This document shows, piece after piece, positions 36,828-37,084 of a DNA stretch of 37,084 nucleotides. Each line of letters opens with the position of its first letter. Position 1 is the stretch's first letter. Origin of the DNA: an uncultured Clostridium sp. (lineage in GTDB: Bacteria; Bacillota; Clostridia; Clostridiales; Clostridiaceae); NCBI RefSeq assembly GCF_937920395.1, contig NZ_CALEVF010000047.1, positions 1 through 37,084 of the forward strand, read 5' to 3'. The position numbers and the translations under genes are program-made. The notes below the pieces were generated by a model. It did not search any database. It was not told the DNA's origin and worked only from the letters and a program-made list of their open reading frames with translations.

Positions 36828-36842
36828 GCAAGAATCATGCCA
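36828..36842 (-). promoter_or_regulatory. Sigma-54 (-24/-12) promoter of module copy 3
   Basis: On the minus strand TGGCATGATTCTTGC has GG and GC exactly 10 bases apart. It lies 49 bases before the CoA-transferase start codon and aligns with the site of copy 2. Confidence 0.83.
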
Positions 36843-36850
36843 ATCAAAAG

Positions 36851-36866
36851 TTACGTGGACATGTAA
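36851..36866. promoter_or_regulatory. Palindrome upstream of the copy 3 sigma-54 promoter
   Basis: TTACGTG-GA-CATGTAA is a 16-bp near-perfect palindrome (one mismatched pair) ending 9 bases upstream of the -24 box. It could bind the activator, but enhancer sites for sigma-54 activators usually lie farther away, and no equal site is seen at the same place in copy 2. Nothing else is recognised in 36867-36987. Confidence 0.35.
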
Positions 36867-36987
36867 AAATATCAGGCTACCAGTGGAAATTGAATGATTT
36901 TATAGATAGGAGAGAAGGCTAAGTGTAAAGTTATGTACGATATTGACGACTTAATATATGAATATAGGGATATTTAGTTCGAAAAAA

Positions 36988-37022
36988 TGAACGGTATTCT
37001 TAATATTTAAGAATACCGTTCA
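36988..37022. terminator. Terminator hairpin after the edge regulator gene
   Basis: The perfect 16-bp stem TGAACGGTATTCTTAA / TTAAGAATACCGTTCA is the same as that of module copy 2. Here it follows the regulator fragment by 13 bases and would end that gene. Confidence 0.82.
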
Positions 37023-37035
37023 TTTATTTGAACAA

Positions 37036-37084
37036 TTACAAGGGTATATTATATTTTTGAATTTTTTCATATAAACTTGTTCTT
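37036..37084 (-). CDS. C-terminal tail of a Fis-type HTH regulator, probably a sigma-54 activator (partial)
   Basis: Only the last 15 codons and the stop lie in the window. They read RTSLYEKIQKYNIPL, which closely matches the end of the Fis-type helix-turn-helix of AcoR-like sigma-54-dependent activators (pattern SRTTLYRKLKKYNI). The gene runs in the same direction as the CoA-transferase modules and ends upstream of the first sigma-54 promoter, where a dedicated activator would be expected. The central AAA+ domain lies outside the window, so the assignment rests on a short match plus context. Confidence 0.65.
   Translation of the reverse strand, partial: RTSLYEKIQKYNIPL

Larger units (their letters stand above)
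34708..36842 (-). repeat. Module copy 3: CoA-transferase, MaoC
   Basis: The third tandem copy has a good sigma-54 promoter, a somewhat more diverged CoA-transferase gene and a MaoC gene, but no permease gene. Together with copy 2 it supplies one full set of functions. Confidence 0.8.

Overview
The window is AT-rich DNA with strong AGGAGG-type ribosome binding sites, flavodiiron and rubredoxin proteins, Rrf2 and LacI regulators, Gram-positive lipoproteins and butyrate-type CoA chemistry. This points to a strict anaerobe of the genus Clostridium or a close relative. No rRNA, tRNA, CRISPR array, transposase or integrase was seen.

1-12247: a plant beta-mannan/glucomannan uptake and breakdown locus. 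It has an intracellular GH3 beta-glucosidase, a GH2 beta-mannosidase and a CE2-like SGNH esterase. A complete Dpp/Opp-type ABC importer follows (lipoprotein, two permeases, two ATPases), probably carrying oligosaccharides rather than peptides. A cre-like site lies over the promoter of the binding protein.

12248-16326: the most striking region. One 635-residue protein fuses an acyl-CoA dehydrogenase, the FAD-binding domain of EtfA, and a rubredoxin. The next gene is an FprA-type flavodiiron protein, then an Rrf2 regulator with a cysteine cluster. A 19-bp palindrome of the same geometry (GTATAC-N7-GTATAC) lies in front of both the fusion gene and the regulator gene. The inferred system sends electrons from acyl-CoA through FAD, FAD and rubredoxin to a diiron O2 (or NO) reductase, under control of an Fe-S or redox-sensing repressor.

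16327-20261: a LacI regulator, an SDR dehydrogenase and an RpiB-like isomerase resembling the DhuD/DhuI pair for unsaturated uronates, then a CrtC/AttH lipocalin-like protein.

20417-25725: a MacAB-like efflux operon (membrane fusion protein, ATPase, FtsX-type permease) translationally linked to its own histidine kinase and response regulator.

25855-27657: a soluble GAF-PAS-type histidine kinase interrupted by one in-frame TAG inside its ATPase domain.

27731-37084 (minus strand): a module of CoA-transferase, GntP permease and MaoC hydratase present in three incomplete or decayed copies. Each copy ends in a hairpin. Two copies start from textbook sigma-54 (-24/-12) promoters. The third has a homologous promoter with altered spacing, and its permease carries a stop codon. 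The last 49 bases encode the Fis-type helix-turn-helix tail of what is probably the sigma-54 activator. The inferred role is uptake of a short (R)-3-hydroxy acid such as 3-hydroxybutyrate, CoA activation, and dehydration to an enoyl-CoA.
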